From Gavia stellata (lineage: Eukaryota; Chordata; Aves; Gaviiformes; Gaviidae), in assembly GCF_030936135.1 (NCBI RefSeq), contig NC_082616.1, positions 12,521,001 through 12,585,000 of the forward strand: a DNA stretch of 64,000 nt, read 5' to 3'. Shown here one piece after another: positions 15,109 through 24,165 of this stretch (positions within the stretch are counted from its first letter, which is position 1; the number at the start of each line of letters is the position of its first letter). A program made the position numbers and the translations under genes. The notes under the pieces were generated by a model, which searched no databases, was not told the origin of the DNA, and was given only the letters and a program-made list of their open reading frames with translations.

Positions 15109-17899
15109 AACACAAATAAATAAAATTGCCATGGAAAAAAAAAAGAAACCCGAAAAGGGGCAGGGGAGGGGAGCTGCAGCTGGAGCCGTCGCTGGCAACC
15201 CAGCTCTAATCTCTCGCAAACCCCCGCTATCAAAGCTTGGATCAGCATATCTAATGTAAACGAGCTTTCACACATAAATAACGTGCCACATCTGGCTGTT
15301 TGGGTTTTATAGCGACTTAGCTACCGAGCGATTTATAGAGGGCGAGCTTGTTAAAGAGCAGCCGGGCTCGGCCGGGGAAGTTGCGGCCGCCCGAGGCGGC
15401 GCGGGGTGGGAGGTGTGAAGCTGCGGGGCGGGAGCGGCGGGCGAGGGAGGATTTGGGCAGCGCCGGGGGGGCCGCAGCCCCCGCGCCGGCAGAAAGCGGC
15501 TGCTCCGCGCCTTTGGGGAAGGGGGGCCGGGGGAGGGCTCTGCCCCCCGGGGGAAGAGGGGCCGGCGCAGCGGCAGGGCCGGGGCAGGCTTAAAAGAGCC
15601 ATCCAGGAACCGGCGTGTTTGCGCTTATACCCAATTTATTGCCGCCGAACATATGGCCAGCATTTCGCCTGGCGTCACCCGCCGCGGAGGAAAGCAAACA
15701 GACCGCGCGATGTAAAGCCGGAGGAAGGAGCGGCCGCCCTGCACACGGCGGAGACAATGCGAGAGGCGCGGAGCCGCCGCCCGCAGCCCCCGCCCGCTTA
15801 GGGACCCCCGGCCCCAGGTGAGCCCCGCCGCGGCGGGCGGGGGGCGCGGGGGCCGCGCGGGGGGCCGGGGCGCCGTAGGTGGGGGGGGCTCGCGTGGGGC
15901 TTCCCGCGGCGCAGGTGGAAGTTGAGGCCGAGCGGCCGCCGGGGGAGCGGGGGGGGGGGGGGGGGGGGGCGCGTCCCCCTGCCCCGACGGCGGGGCTCCG
16001 CCGGCCCGCTCCCGGCCCCGGCCCCGGCCGAGCGCCCGGCCGCCCCCCGTGCGCGGCGGGGCCGGGGGGAAGCGCGGCCCCGCCGGGGCGCTCCGCCCGC
16101 CCGGCCCGGAGCGGGGGGAGCCGGGGCGCTGCCCCCCCCCCCCGCCCCGGCGGCGGGACACTTCTCGGCTGCGACGGCAGAGTACGCCAGAGGACCGGGA
16201 ATGGCCCCGGCCCCGCCCGGCCCGCCGGCCCCGGCTCTGCCCGCCGCGCCGCTCCCTCCTCCCTGACCTCTTCCCTCCGTTTCCCCGGTGCTGCCCACGC
16301 CGCGCGTGTGCGCCCCGACTCGGGCCCGAGTACTTGGGTCGGGTCCCCCCGGGTGGGCCCTTCCCCACCCCGCTCCCGAAAAGAGCCCGGCACCCCCCCC
16401 CGCCCCCTGCGCAGGGCGTGCGGGGCGCCGGAGCCTTCCTCGGGGGCTTAACGTGGGCCGCCCGCACCCCCACTCGCGACACGCACCCACCAGCTACCTG
16501 CGCGGACACGCGGGCTCCCCGCTGCGCCCTCCATGTTGTGCGTGCGGGTGCGAGCGGCCGGTTGCGATAAGAAAGCGCGCTCAGCCGCAAATCCCCCGCA
16601 CAGCACCGCACCGCACCGCACCGCGGCCGCGCTGGGCGGGGCGGCTCCGGGCTCTCCTTCCCCAGGAGAAACAGTCCGCACAAAGCTTAATCTCATCGGG
16701 GCACGTCTGGTCGGGAGGGAGACGGGGGCCAGTGCAGCCGGGGGGCTCGCTGGGGGGGGGGCGAAACGTTTGCCCGGCAAATAAACCGGTTCATGATAGA
16801 CTGGACGGGGAAGGGAGGCCCCGGGCCGGGCTTACAGCCTTCGCCGGGGGGGGGGGGGGGGCGGAATTAAACAAGGCAAATAGCTGGGTGGGAGGGCTGC
16901 GGGATGCGGGGGCTGCGGGCTTTGTGCTCGCACGCAGGGCCTTAACAAACTGCCTCCGCCACTATTGGCAATATTTTCAAAGATCTCATTAAAGTGCTTT
17001 TATCAAAGCCCTAACATGTGCCCTCCGGCTCCGAGACAACCCCGCTCGCCCCCAGGGAGGAGGGGGAAAATCCCAATTCTATGACAATTCGCCACCTCGG
17101 GAGGTTGGCTGCAGGGCAGGCTAGATCTAGATCTACGAATTTATAAACAATATCGGTGAATTGGAAGGATTTCTCCGTCTTTGAAGCTTCGGGGGGAAGG
17201 AGATAGAGTAATCGTGAGAATAGGAAAGCTCATTTAGATTCCTGTGTCCTGGAGAAGATTTAATTGTCTGCGGGAGAAAGGCGGGCCGGCGCCGGGAATT
17301 TGGGGGCGGCAGGGCTTTCTCCGAGCCTCGCTAGGGAGGGCTGGTGCCGGCTCCCGTTCTGCCTGCGGGAACCTTCCCCTTTTTTTCCCGTTTATTTTTT
17401 CTCCCCCCCCCCCCCCCCCCCCCCAAAGCATCCTTAACGCCTTTGTTAATGCCGTTTTTCCAGCCGCGAACGGAGACGGGAATTTCACCCCGCCGAAACT
17501 CCGAGCCCCGCACGTTCCAGTTAAGTTCCTGAGAGCCGGGGAGGATTCGGAGGGCTCTGGTTCCCCTGATTCAGGAGACACGATTTTTTTAGCCTCCCTC
17601 CCCCGGCCGGGGTGCGGTGTGCGCGGTGACCCGGCGGCGTGGGCTGCCCGTCCCGCTGCCTTTCCCACGGCCCGGCGTGGCCGCGTCCCCCCGGGCCCGC
17701 AGCGCCTCTGCGGAGCTGCCGCCTCATCGCCGGCAACGGCAGTTTCAAACCCTCCGTGCGGGGCTCTCGGAGGGTGGATTTAGAGGCGGTCGTTTGGGTT
17801 TGGGGCTTTTTTGGTTTGGGTTTTTGTCGCCAAAAAAGATGTCGTCTGTAACGATGCGGCTCTCCTTTCCCCCGCCGCACTTTAAAACAAAGAGGGTGT

Positions 17900-18180
17900 T
17901 GCTCGCGGGGGATGCTCCCGAGGTGAAGCTCCTAATAACAATTACGGGAGCGACATGGGCTGCGCTTCCCTCCCCCTATTTGTTTCAAGTGTAGCTCATC
18001 CTAAGAGATAAAAATAAACCTGTCCCCTAACAAAGGCTTTGTGTGGGCTTCGCTAATCCGTACGAGCGGCAAGGTGCAGTCCTTTTTGTTTGTTTATTTG
18101 TGGTCTGGAGTGAGGGAAAACAATAGCTCGCACCTTTGGTCTGATCAAACAATAAACTAATCCACTTGACGGCTCTTATC
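17900..18180. promoter_or_regulatory. Candidate enhancer upstream of NKX2-2 (NK2, FOX, TCF motifs)
   Basis: An AT-rich island inside the CpG domain, about 4.5 kb upstream of the NKX2-2 start. It contains NK2-type sites TCAAGTG (17985-17991) and CCACTTGA (18162-18169), a FOX-like TGTTTATTTG (about 18090), SOX-like AACAAAG (about 18029) and ACAATAG (about 18120), and GATCAAAC next to AATAAAC and TAATCC (18142-18163). This motif density is what I would expect of a conserved neural or endodermal element, but conservation was not tested. Confidence 0.4.
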
Positions 18181-19734
18181 GGAGGCGCGATGCGGGGACG
18201 GGTTAGAGGTCAGTGCGAGCGACCCGCACGGGGAGGGGGGAATAGCGGAGGACGCGGCTGCCGAGCGCCCTTCGTCCATTCGCGCACATACTGCGTGCCC
18301 TGTAAGTACAGCATCCCGCTGGACGGAGAAGGGGACGCAGCCGGGGCGCGGGCGGCCTAAAGGAGGGGGCGAGCGGGCAGCGGGAGCCCCCGGGCCGGGG
18401 GGAGGCGCGGAGCAGCAAGCGCAGCCACCTCGCCGCTTCAGAACACAACCCACGGGCCGCCCGTGGCGTGGCGGGACCCCGCTCCCCCCGCCCGGCCCGC
18501 GGGGGCTGCCCCCCGCTCGCTCTGCGGGCACAGGGCGGCGGGGCCGGGCCGCCACGCGTGACCGGGGAGCGCCCCGCGCACGCCGCTGCCTCCCCGGGCA
18601 CCGCAGCCGCGGAGAGCCGCTCAGAAGGGCTCTTTCCCCCTCTCATCCCCCACCGAGCGGCTCTTTCCCCCCTCTTAAAAAGAACCACCGCGCTCTCATG
18701 CCGCTAAAGCCAACACCCGCCGCCCGTGGGGTGGGGGGGCCGCTCCCCACGCAGCTCGGGGAGGGGGGGGGGCGAGCAGCGGGGAGGGAGCGGAGGCGAA
18801 CGGCGGGTGTTTGAGCTACCTGCGAAAGCAAACAGGTAAACACGACCCCGCTGGCAGAGGCACTCGCCCTGGAGCGCGGCCGCTCAGCCTGCGCGCACGC
18901 ACCGCGCCGCCGGCCCTGGGGGCTTCTGCAAATAACCCCTCCGGGGCGAGCCCCCGGGGCAGCGGGCTGGGGGGGGGCCCGGCAGGCTCTGCGGCCCCCC
19001 CCGGCCGTGGGCCCCCTCGCCGTAGCGCTGGAGCATCCCCCCCACCCGGCTGGTCCCGCGCGTGGGGAGGGCCGGGCCGCCGCGGGGCGCGGGCAGCGCG
19101 GCCGGTGGGCTCCCAGCGGGGTGCTGGGAGGGGGACGCAGCGGGGCGAAGGCACGAGGCGCGGCGGGGAGAGCCCCCCCCGGCTCTGTCGCGACAGCCGC
19201 CGGGCTGCCGTCGGGTTTCCCCCCCCCACGCAGCGCGGCTCCGGGCACGGGCGGCGCGGGGCTGCGTCCCGGCCCCGCGACTCCTCCTGACGTCAAAGGG
19301 CCCGAGCGGCTCTCACGTCACCCCCCGCCGGTGACGTCACGGCGCCCCGGGCCGCTCGCTCGGTGCGGAGGGAGAGCGGCCTCGGCCCGCAGCGTCGCCC
19401 GCGCGTGGGACCCCCCCTCGCTGCCGGGCCGCGGGGAGGCGTGGGGAGGGGGCGGCGGCCCCCGGGGCTTTGTGTGCCCACAAGGGACCATTGTTCCCCG
19501 CGGGCCCGGGGGCCGCCCGCGCCGGCTCCCCCCCGGGCCGCCCTTCACCTCCAAAGCCCCCCCGGGGCGGCCTGCGGGGCCGGGCGGCTGGACGGGCTGG
19601 ACGGGCCGGCCCCCCCCGGGCGTCCCCCGCCGCCGCCGGGCCCCACGTGGCGGGGGGTTCGCAGGGCGCTCTGCCCGTGTGGTGGCATGTGCGCGCCCGT
19701 TTGGGGTTGGGGGGGCGGGTGTTGGTGGTGGTGG

Positions 19735-19796
19735 TATTATTATTGTTGTTATTATTGGTAATATTAATAATTATTAGTAATAATAATAATAATTTT
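19735..19796. repeat. ATT/AAT imperfect inverted repeat
   Basis: A (GGT)n run passes into (ATT)n at 19735 and then, after a short spacer, into (AAT)n up to 19796. The ATT and AAT arms are complementary and could fold into a long AT hairpin or cruciform inside otherwise very GC-rich DNA. Confidence 0.75.
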
Positions 19797-20179
19797 TCGA
19801 AGCCCGGCTCTGCGGCCCGGGAACGAAACGGGCCGCCCCTGGCACACGCCGCCCCGGAGGCGCTCTGCCCGTCCCTCCCCGGCCCGGCTGCCGCCGGGGT
19901 CCGTGGTTCGGGACCTTGTGTCGCCGTCCGGCCGCTGTCGCGATTGTCACTGTCACGCGGGGGCGGTTTTCCCCCCTCGCCTGCCGCGGCGGGAAGGAAT
20001 TAAAGCCCCACCCGAGCGAAACGCCGCCGCCTCCCCCGCCCCGGGCGGGTCGAGCCGGGGGGGATAAATGGGTCGATAAAGCCGAGATTTGCTGGAAATT
20101 AAAGCTCCGCGTCTGGTGCGTGTCGCAAGCCCCTCCCCGCGGGGACAGGGGAGCGCCCGCCCGAAGGGGTTCCCTCGAT

Positions 20180-20420
20180 ATCGGGAAGGACTCCGAAATG
20201 GATGAAGAGATAGCCATTGAGTGCGGTTGAATACCATGACAACTAGGAACAACCTCAGATTTATTCCCAACAGTTAGGACACATTGAAAGAGGGCGTCAA
20301 TCACGTATTATTTCGCCACTGAAATAAATGCAAAAACTGCGCCGAGACAAAGGGTTCCAACAGAAGCCGGACATTTGTCTACATTGCGGACATTGTTTCC
20401 AGCTTAGCCATAGGGTTGTA
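20180..20420. promoter_or_regulatory. Candidate enhancer upstream of NKX2-2 with SOX-like motif series
   Basis: An AT-rich island in GC-rich surroundings, about 2.3 kb upstream of the start codon. ACAAAGGG (20347-20354) is followed by CATTTGT (20372), CATTGCG (20382) and CATTGTT (20391), spaced 9-10 bp apart. SoxB1 factors cooperate with GLI proteins on ventral neural genes; I saw no canonical GLI site in this element, so any such role is inferred. Confidence 0.35.
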
Positions 20421-20846
20421 TTTGTGTTTGCGCGGGTCCGACACCCAGGATGTGCTCAGGGGCTCGCTTAAAAAAAAAAAAGGGGGGGAAAAAAGGCAAA
20501 AAAAAAAAATCCCTGGGCATTGTCAGCCACATCACATACTTTATGGGAGGCAGGCTGGGGGCTGGGGGAGGAAGGATGGGGGGAGCGGGGAGGGAGAGGA
20601 GGGGAAGGTGCGAATACATTGATCGGCGAACAGGAGGATGTCTGAGGGACCGTCTTCCTCCTCTTCCCACCACCCGCAGCCCCATTCCCGCCCCCTCCTC
20701 CTGGAAGAGAAACTCGGCCAACTTTCCTTTCCCAGGAATAAAGGGGGTGGTGAGAAGCCCCTTCCCAGATTGTGGAACCCCCCCCCCCGCCCCGCACACC
20801 GCCATCACCCCCGCGCACGGGCCGGGGTCGGTCTGCGGGACCGCTC

Positions 20847-20929
20847 GGGGAAGGGGAAGGGGAAGGGGAAGGGGAAGGGGAAGGGGAAGGGGAAGGGGAA
20901 GGGGAAGGGGAAGGGGAAGGGGAAGGGGA
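20847..20929. repeat. (GGGGAA)n hexanucleotide microsatellite, ~14 units
   Basis: An uninterrupted GGGGAA array of about 83 bp, purine strand on +. It has G-quadruplex and triplex potential. The Gly-Lys or Pro-Phe repeat frames it creates are not proteins. Confidence 0.95.
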
Positions 20930-21789
20930 CGGTCCGGGCCGTGCCCGGCGAGGGTGCGCACGGCCAAAGGTCCTCGGCGGGTGCAGGAAAGGGGAGGAAG
21001 GAGGAAAATGGAAATAGAAGTTGGTGGCAAAGAGCTAGAGAGGGGGGAAGTTGGGGAGGGGGCGGCCTGCGGCCCCGGGCCGGGCAGAGGAACCTCCGCG
21101 GCCGCGCAGCGCCGCTCCGCGCCGCGCCGCTCCGCCGGGACCCGCGGCCGGGGATGCTGCGGGGCTCCGCGGCTGCCGGCGCCGCGTGTGTGACGCCTGG
21201 AGATCCGGCCTTCCCAAACGCCCTCTTGGGACGCGCCCCCTCCTTTAGCCCCCTCCTTCCCCAGGTCCTGAAAAAGAAAGGAAAAAAAGCAGGAGAAAAA
21301 TGAAGGAGCCGCACTCGGAGTCCGCTGGGCTCCAGCCCGTCACAGCGGCCGAACGGGCTGGGTTTTATTCCCCTGGAAGAAGGAGGCAAAATCAATGAGA
21401 CCTCTTCAAATAAAGCCCCCCCTCCCCAAGTAATCACCTCCCAGATCTCCCCGGGTCGTGACTGACGATCGCATTTTGCCAGTTCGGTTAATTTCGGAGC
21501 AAACTAGAATCAATTACTCGCTGTTTAATTTCCAGCGTTCATCCCTAAGCCCCAACCAAAATATTGACCTAGGCGGTTTAGATAAGTTGGTCTCCTGCCA
21601 TCTGAGCCGCCTCTCCCTTCGGTCCCGCGCGGGGCTCGGAGCGCGTCCCCGCGCGAAAGCGCTGCCCCGGCTTTGCGTGGGCGCGCAGGCTGCGCGGGAG
21701 GGGTGGGAAACCGCGCACGCAGCCTCCCTCGCTCCGCATCACCACCACCCCCCCCCGCCAATTTTCTTTTTTTTTCCTCCCTGCTTTTC

Positions 21790-22123
21790 AAGGCAATCGG
21801 TGGAAAACACACTTTGGAGTGTGCGGAATATCGGGCTGGTGCGAGGCTCTTTGTATGTAAATACCGTGTTAAAAAAAAAAAGGGAAATCACACCCTCCCT
21901 CTGGCGCTGACACGCACACACACGCGGAAGGGCCCTCCCCACGCCGGTAATTAACTGACACGTTATACCACTCATCACCAATGGTGGAAGCTCGGAGCTC
22001 GCCCAAAACCCGCAATTTCACATCTGCAAACACTGTCTTCATCCACTTGACTTCCAAGACCCGCCCACACGTGGCCAACCTTTCCCGGGTTTAATGTGGT
22101 TTTTTTCTCCCTCCTCTCGGCAG
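21790..22123. promoter_or_regulatory. Proximal NKX2-2 upstream region with FOXA-like and NK2 sites
   Basis: TGTAAATA (21856-21863) resembles a FOXA site, and TCCACTTGAC (22042-22051) is a good NK2 site. NKX2-2 is known to be controlled by FOXA2 in pancreas and floor plate and to bind its own promoter; applying that here is inference. The segment ends in a pyrimidine run and CAG that looks like a splice acceptor. Confidence 0.4.
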
Positions 22124-22244
22124 GTTCATGTGTGGGGACCAGCCTTATAGGGACCGCTCGCTCCAGCAATGGCTCGGGTTTCTCCGGCGGCAGCCACGGG
22201 CGCGGGGTGTCTAAGCAAGACCCAGAAGTGAGCTCTTTCCTTTT

Positions 22245-22278
<34 letters not shown>

Positions 22279-22632
22279 GTGTCTTTCCCCCTTTCCCCTG
22301 GAGTTACAAACTATTTCCGAAGCCCGCTCTCCGCATTTCCCCCGTGGCAGAACGAGCCCGTGGAAACCAGCACCGCGGAGATCCAGCGCTGCGGCCGGGG
22401 CTCCGCTCCTTCTTCTTCTGCACAAACCCCTCCGGTTATTTTTCTGCACGTCCACGTCCCTCTATTTTTTCCTCCCTCCTCCACGCGTGCCGCCGCCCCG
22501 CAGCCTCCTCCCCCGCCTGCCGGGTGCCGCTGCGGTGCCGCCGCCGCCGCTCCGCGTGTGCGTGCGCGCCCGTGACACGGCGGACCGGCGAAGCCGCCCC
22601 TCCAACTTCCCTGCCTAAAATTCGGCCGGAAC
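22124..22632 (+). other. NKX2-2: NKX2-2 5' untranslated region and proximal promoter (limits uncertain)
   Basis: This GC-rich leader upstream of the NKX2-2 start contains a T-rich tract at about 22235-22275 and CCG/CGC-rich sequence close to the ATG. No convincing TATA box is visible, as expected of a CpG-island promoter. The left limit is placed at a strong-looking splice acceptor (pyrimidine run ending CAG at 22121-22123), so the leader could be either a first exon starting somewhere here or the 3' part of an exon joined to an upstream non-coding exon. The real start site cannot be read from the sequence. Confidence 0.5.
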
Positions 22633-23724
22633 ATGTCTCTGACCAACACAAAGACGGGCTTTTCGGTGAAGGACATTTTGGACCTCCCCGACACCAACGA
22701 TGAGGACGGCTCCGCCGCGGAGGGCGGCGAGGAGGAGAGCGAGGCGCCGGAGCCGCCCAAGAAAGCGGGGGTTTTGGGGCAAAGCCCCCTGGACGCTGTT
22801 CAGACGCTGCCTTTGAAGAACCCTTTCTATGATAACAGCGATAATCCCTACACGCGCTGGCTGGCGAGCGCCGAGGGCATCCAGTACTCCCGTGAGTACC
22901 GCGCAGCGCAGCGCAGCGGGGCCGGGGCAGCGCCGAGCTGCCCCGCGGGCGCGGGGGCTTCCTCCGGCGGGGCGGGCGCGGGCGCGGGCGCGGGCGCGGG
23001 GGGGCCCCACCGCTCGCCGGGGCCGGCGGAGCCCCGGCCGGCGCCGCCGCCCCCCCGGCGGGGGAGAGCCGCGCTGCCCCGCGCGGCGGGCGGCGGGGGG
23101 GGGGGCGCGGCGCGGGGCGCCCCTTCCCGCGCTGACCGGGCGCTCTCGGCCGCGCTCTCCGCAGTGCACGGGCTGGCGGCCGGCGGCGGCGGCCAGGACC
23201 CCTCCGCCAAGTCGCCGGAGCCGTCGGCCGACGAGTCGCCCGACAACGAGAAGGAGGCGGCGGGCGGCGGGGACGCGGGGAAGAAGAGGAAGAGGAGGGT
23301 GCTCTTCTCCAAGGCGCAGACCTACGAGCTGGAGCGGCGGTTCCGGCAGCAGCGGTACCTGTCGGCGCCGGAGCGGGAGCACCTGGCCAGCCTGATCCGC
23401 CTGACGCCCACCCAGGTGAAGATCTGGTTCCAGAACCACCGCTACAAGATGAAGCGGGCCCGGGCCGAGAAAGGTATGGAAGTGACTCCTCTCCCCTCCC
23501 CGCGGCGGGTGGCCGTGCCGGTCTTAGTCAGGGACGGCAAGCCCTGCCACACGCTCAAAGCTCAGGACTTGGCAGCCGCGACGTTCCAGACGGGAATCCC
23601 CTTCTCCGCCTATAGCGCCCAGTCTCTACAGCATATGCAATACAACGCCCAGTACAGCGCTACCAGCAGCCCCCAGTACCCCACGGCACACCACTTGGTA
23701 CAGGCTCAGCAATGGACTTGGTGA
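22633..23724 (+). CDS. NKX2-2: NK2 homeobox transcription factor NKX2-2 (two coding exons)
   Basis: The coding sequence is 22633-22891 joined to 23165-23724, giving 272 aa and ending in TGA; the human protein is about 273 aa. The donor GTGAGT starts at 22892 and the acceptor CAG ends at 23164; splicing rebuilds a Leu codon, giving the family sequence QYSLHGLAAG. Visible parts: TN repressor motif ([11 protein letters not shown], residues 10-20), an acidic Glu/Asp stretch (21-40), an [12 protein letters not shown] linker (about 103-114), homeodomain (about 127-186) with [10 protein letters not shown] and the NK2-type Tyr at homeodomain position 54 (residue 180), NK2-specific domain [16 protein letters not shown] (199-214) and the C-terminus QAQQWTW. 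The start is set by the conserved [10 protein letters not shown] and has A at -3. Known family role: nuclear DNA-binding factor that recognises CACTTGA-type sites, recruits Groucho/TLE through the TN motif, and acts in ventral neural tube, oligodendrocyte and pancreatic islet development. Identity is near certain. Confidence 0.98.
   Translation: MSLTNTKTGFSVKDILDLPDTNDEDGSAAEGGEEESEAPEPPKKAGVLGQSPLDAVQTLPLKNPFYDNSDNPYTRWLASAEGIQYSREYRAAQRSGAGAAPSCPAGAGASSGGAGAGAGAGAGGPHRSPGPAEPRPAPPPPRRGRAALPRAAGGGGGGAARGAPSRADRALSAALSAVHGLAAGGGGQDPSAKSPEPSADESPDNEKEAAGGGDAGKKRKRRVLFSKAQTYELERRFRQQRYLSAPEREHLASLIRLTPTQVKIWFQNHRYKMKRARAEKGMEVTPLPSPRRVAVPVLVRDGKPCHTLKAQDLAAATFQTGIPFSAYSAQSLQHMQYNAQYSATSSPQYPTAHHLVQAQQWTW
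22892..23164 (+). other. NKX2-2: NKX2-2 intron, 273 bp
   Basis: A GT-AG intron (GTGAGT to CCGCAG) between the two coding exons. It is very GC rich, with a short (GGGCGC)n run near 22972-23000 and long C and G runs. The length is a multiple of three and there is no in-frame stop, so the frame stays open through it. The encoded 91 residues (Gly, Ala, Pro and Arg rich) have no counterpart in known NKX2-2, so this is treated as intron. Confidence 0.95.
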
Positions 23725-23743
23725 AGGCTGGCGGGGAGCGCGC

Positions 23744-23937
23744 CCACACGCACACGCACCCACACCCACCCACCCACCCACCCACCCAGAAAGGAGGAAA
23801 AACAAAAATCCGAGAGAGAGAGAGAGAGAAAGAGACAGACTGCTGCTCCCAAAATAAAAGCAGAACTGCGGGGGAAGGAATGGAGAGGGAAACGCTATTA
23901 TTATTATTATTATTATTGCTATTATTATTATTATTAT
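23744..23937. repeat. CCCA, GA and ATT microsatellites in the NKX2-2 3' UTR
   Basis: Three different simple repeats in one 3' UTR: CA/CCCA (23744-23789), GA (23812-23838) and ATT (23896-23937, with one GCT interruption). Confidence 0.9.
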
Positions 23938-24103
23938 GGGGTTTTTTTCCCCTCTCCCGTTTCTTTTCCCCTCCATTTTTTGGGGGGGCTCGGTTTCATT
24001 TCGGGGGGAGGCGGGGGGGGAAGGGAGGGGAGGTGTTTTTGTGCGTCATTGTTTACAGAAATTTTTTGCGCCATTCAGAGTGGTCCTGTCTACCTACAAC
24101 TAA

Positions 24104-24165
24104 AATAAAAAGGGGGGGGAGGGAAGAGATGGTCAGAATTAAAAAACAAAAACAAAAAAAATAAA
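24104..24165 (+). terminator. NKX2-2: Candidate NKX2-2 poly(A) signals
   Basis: There are two canonical AATAAA hexamers, 24104-24109 and 24160-24165, about 380 and 436 nt after the stop codon. No strong GT-rich element follows the second, though GCTGCTCCTGTGGTTTTGTG lies about 15 nt past it. An alternative end is the A-rich stretch near 24500. RNA 3' ends would decide. Confidence 0.5.

Larger units (their letters stand above)
14730..22123. promoter_or_regulatory. Broad CpG-rich domain upstream of NKX2-2 with AT-rich islands
   Basis: The composition switches at about 14.7 kb to GC-rich, CpG-dense sequence that continues, with breaks, past NKX2-2 to about 28.6 kb. AT-richer islands at about 15060-15360, 16940-17250, 17900-18180, 20180-20420 and 21440-21600 stand out as candidate control elements. 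Clustered CpG islands over a developmental homeobox gene are typical of Polycomb-regulated loci; that state is inferred. An antisense or alternative first exon could also lie here. No protein-coding gene is recognised. Confidence 0.55.

Noticed and set aside
15590-16992. Frames of 190-352 codons on both strands
   Set aside because: They overlap on both strands, are Arg/Gly/Pro/Ala rich, and come from CpG-island sequence with few stop codons.
20404-21303. Gly-Lys, Gly-Arg and Pro-Phe repeat frames
   Set aside because: They arise from the (GGGGAA)n microsatellite.
22633-23724. Single-exon 363-aa NKX2-2
   Set aside because: The 91 extra residues are encoded by an intron with consensus splice sites; removing it restores the known QYSLHGLAAG sequence and the family length.
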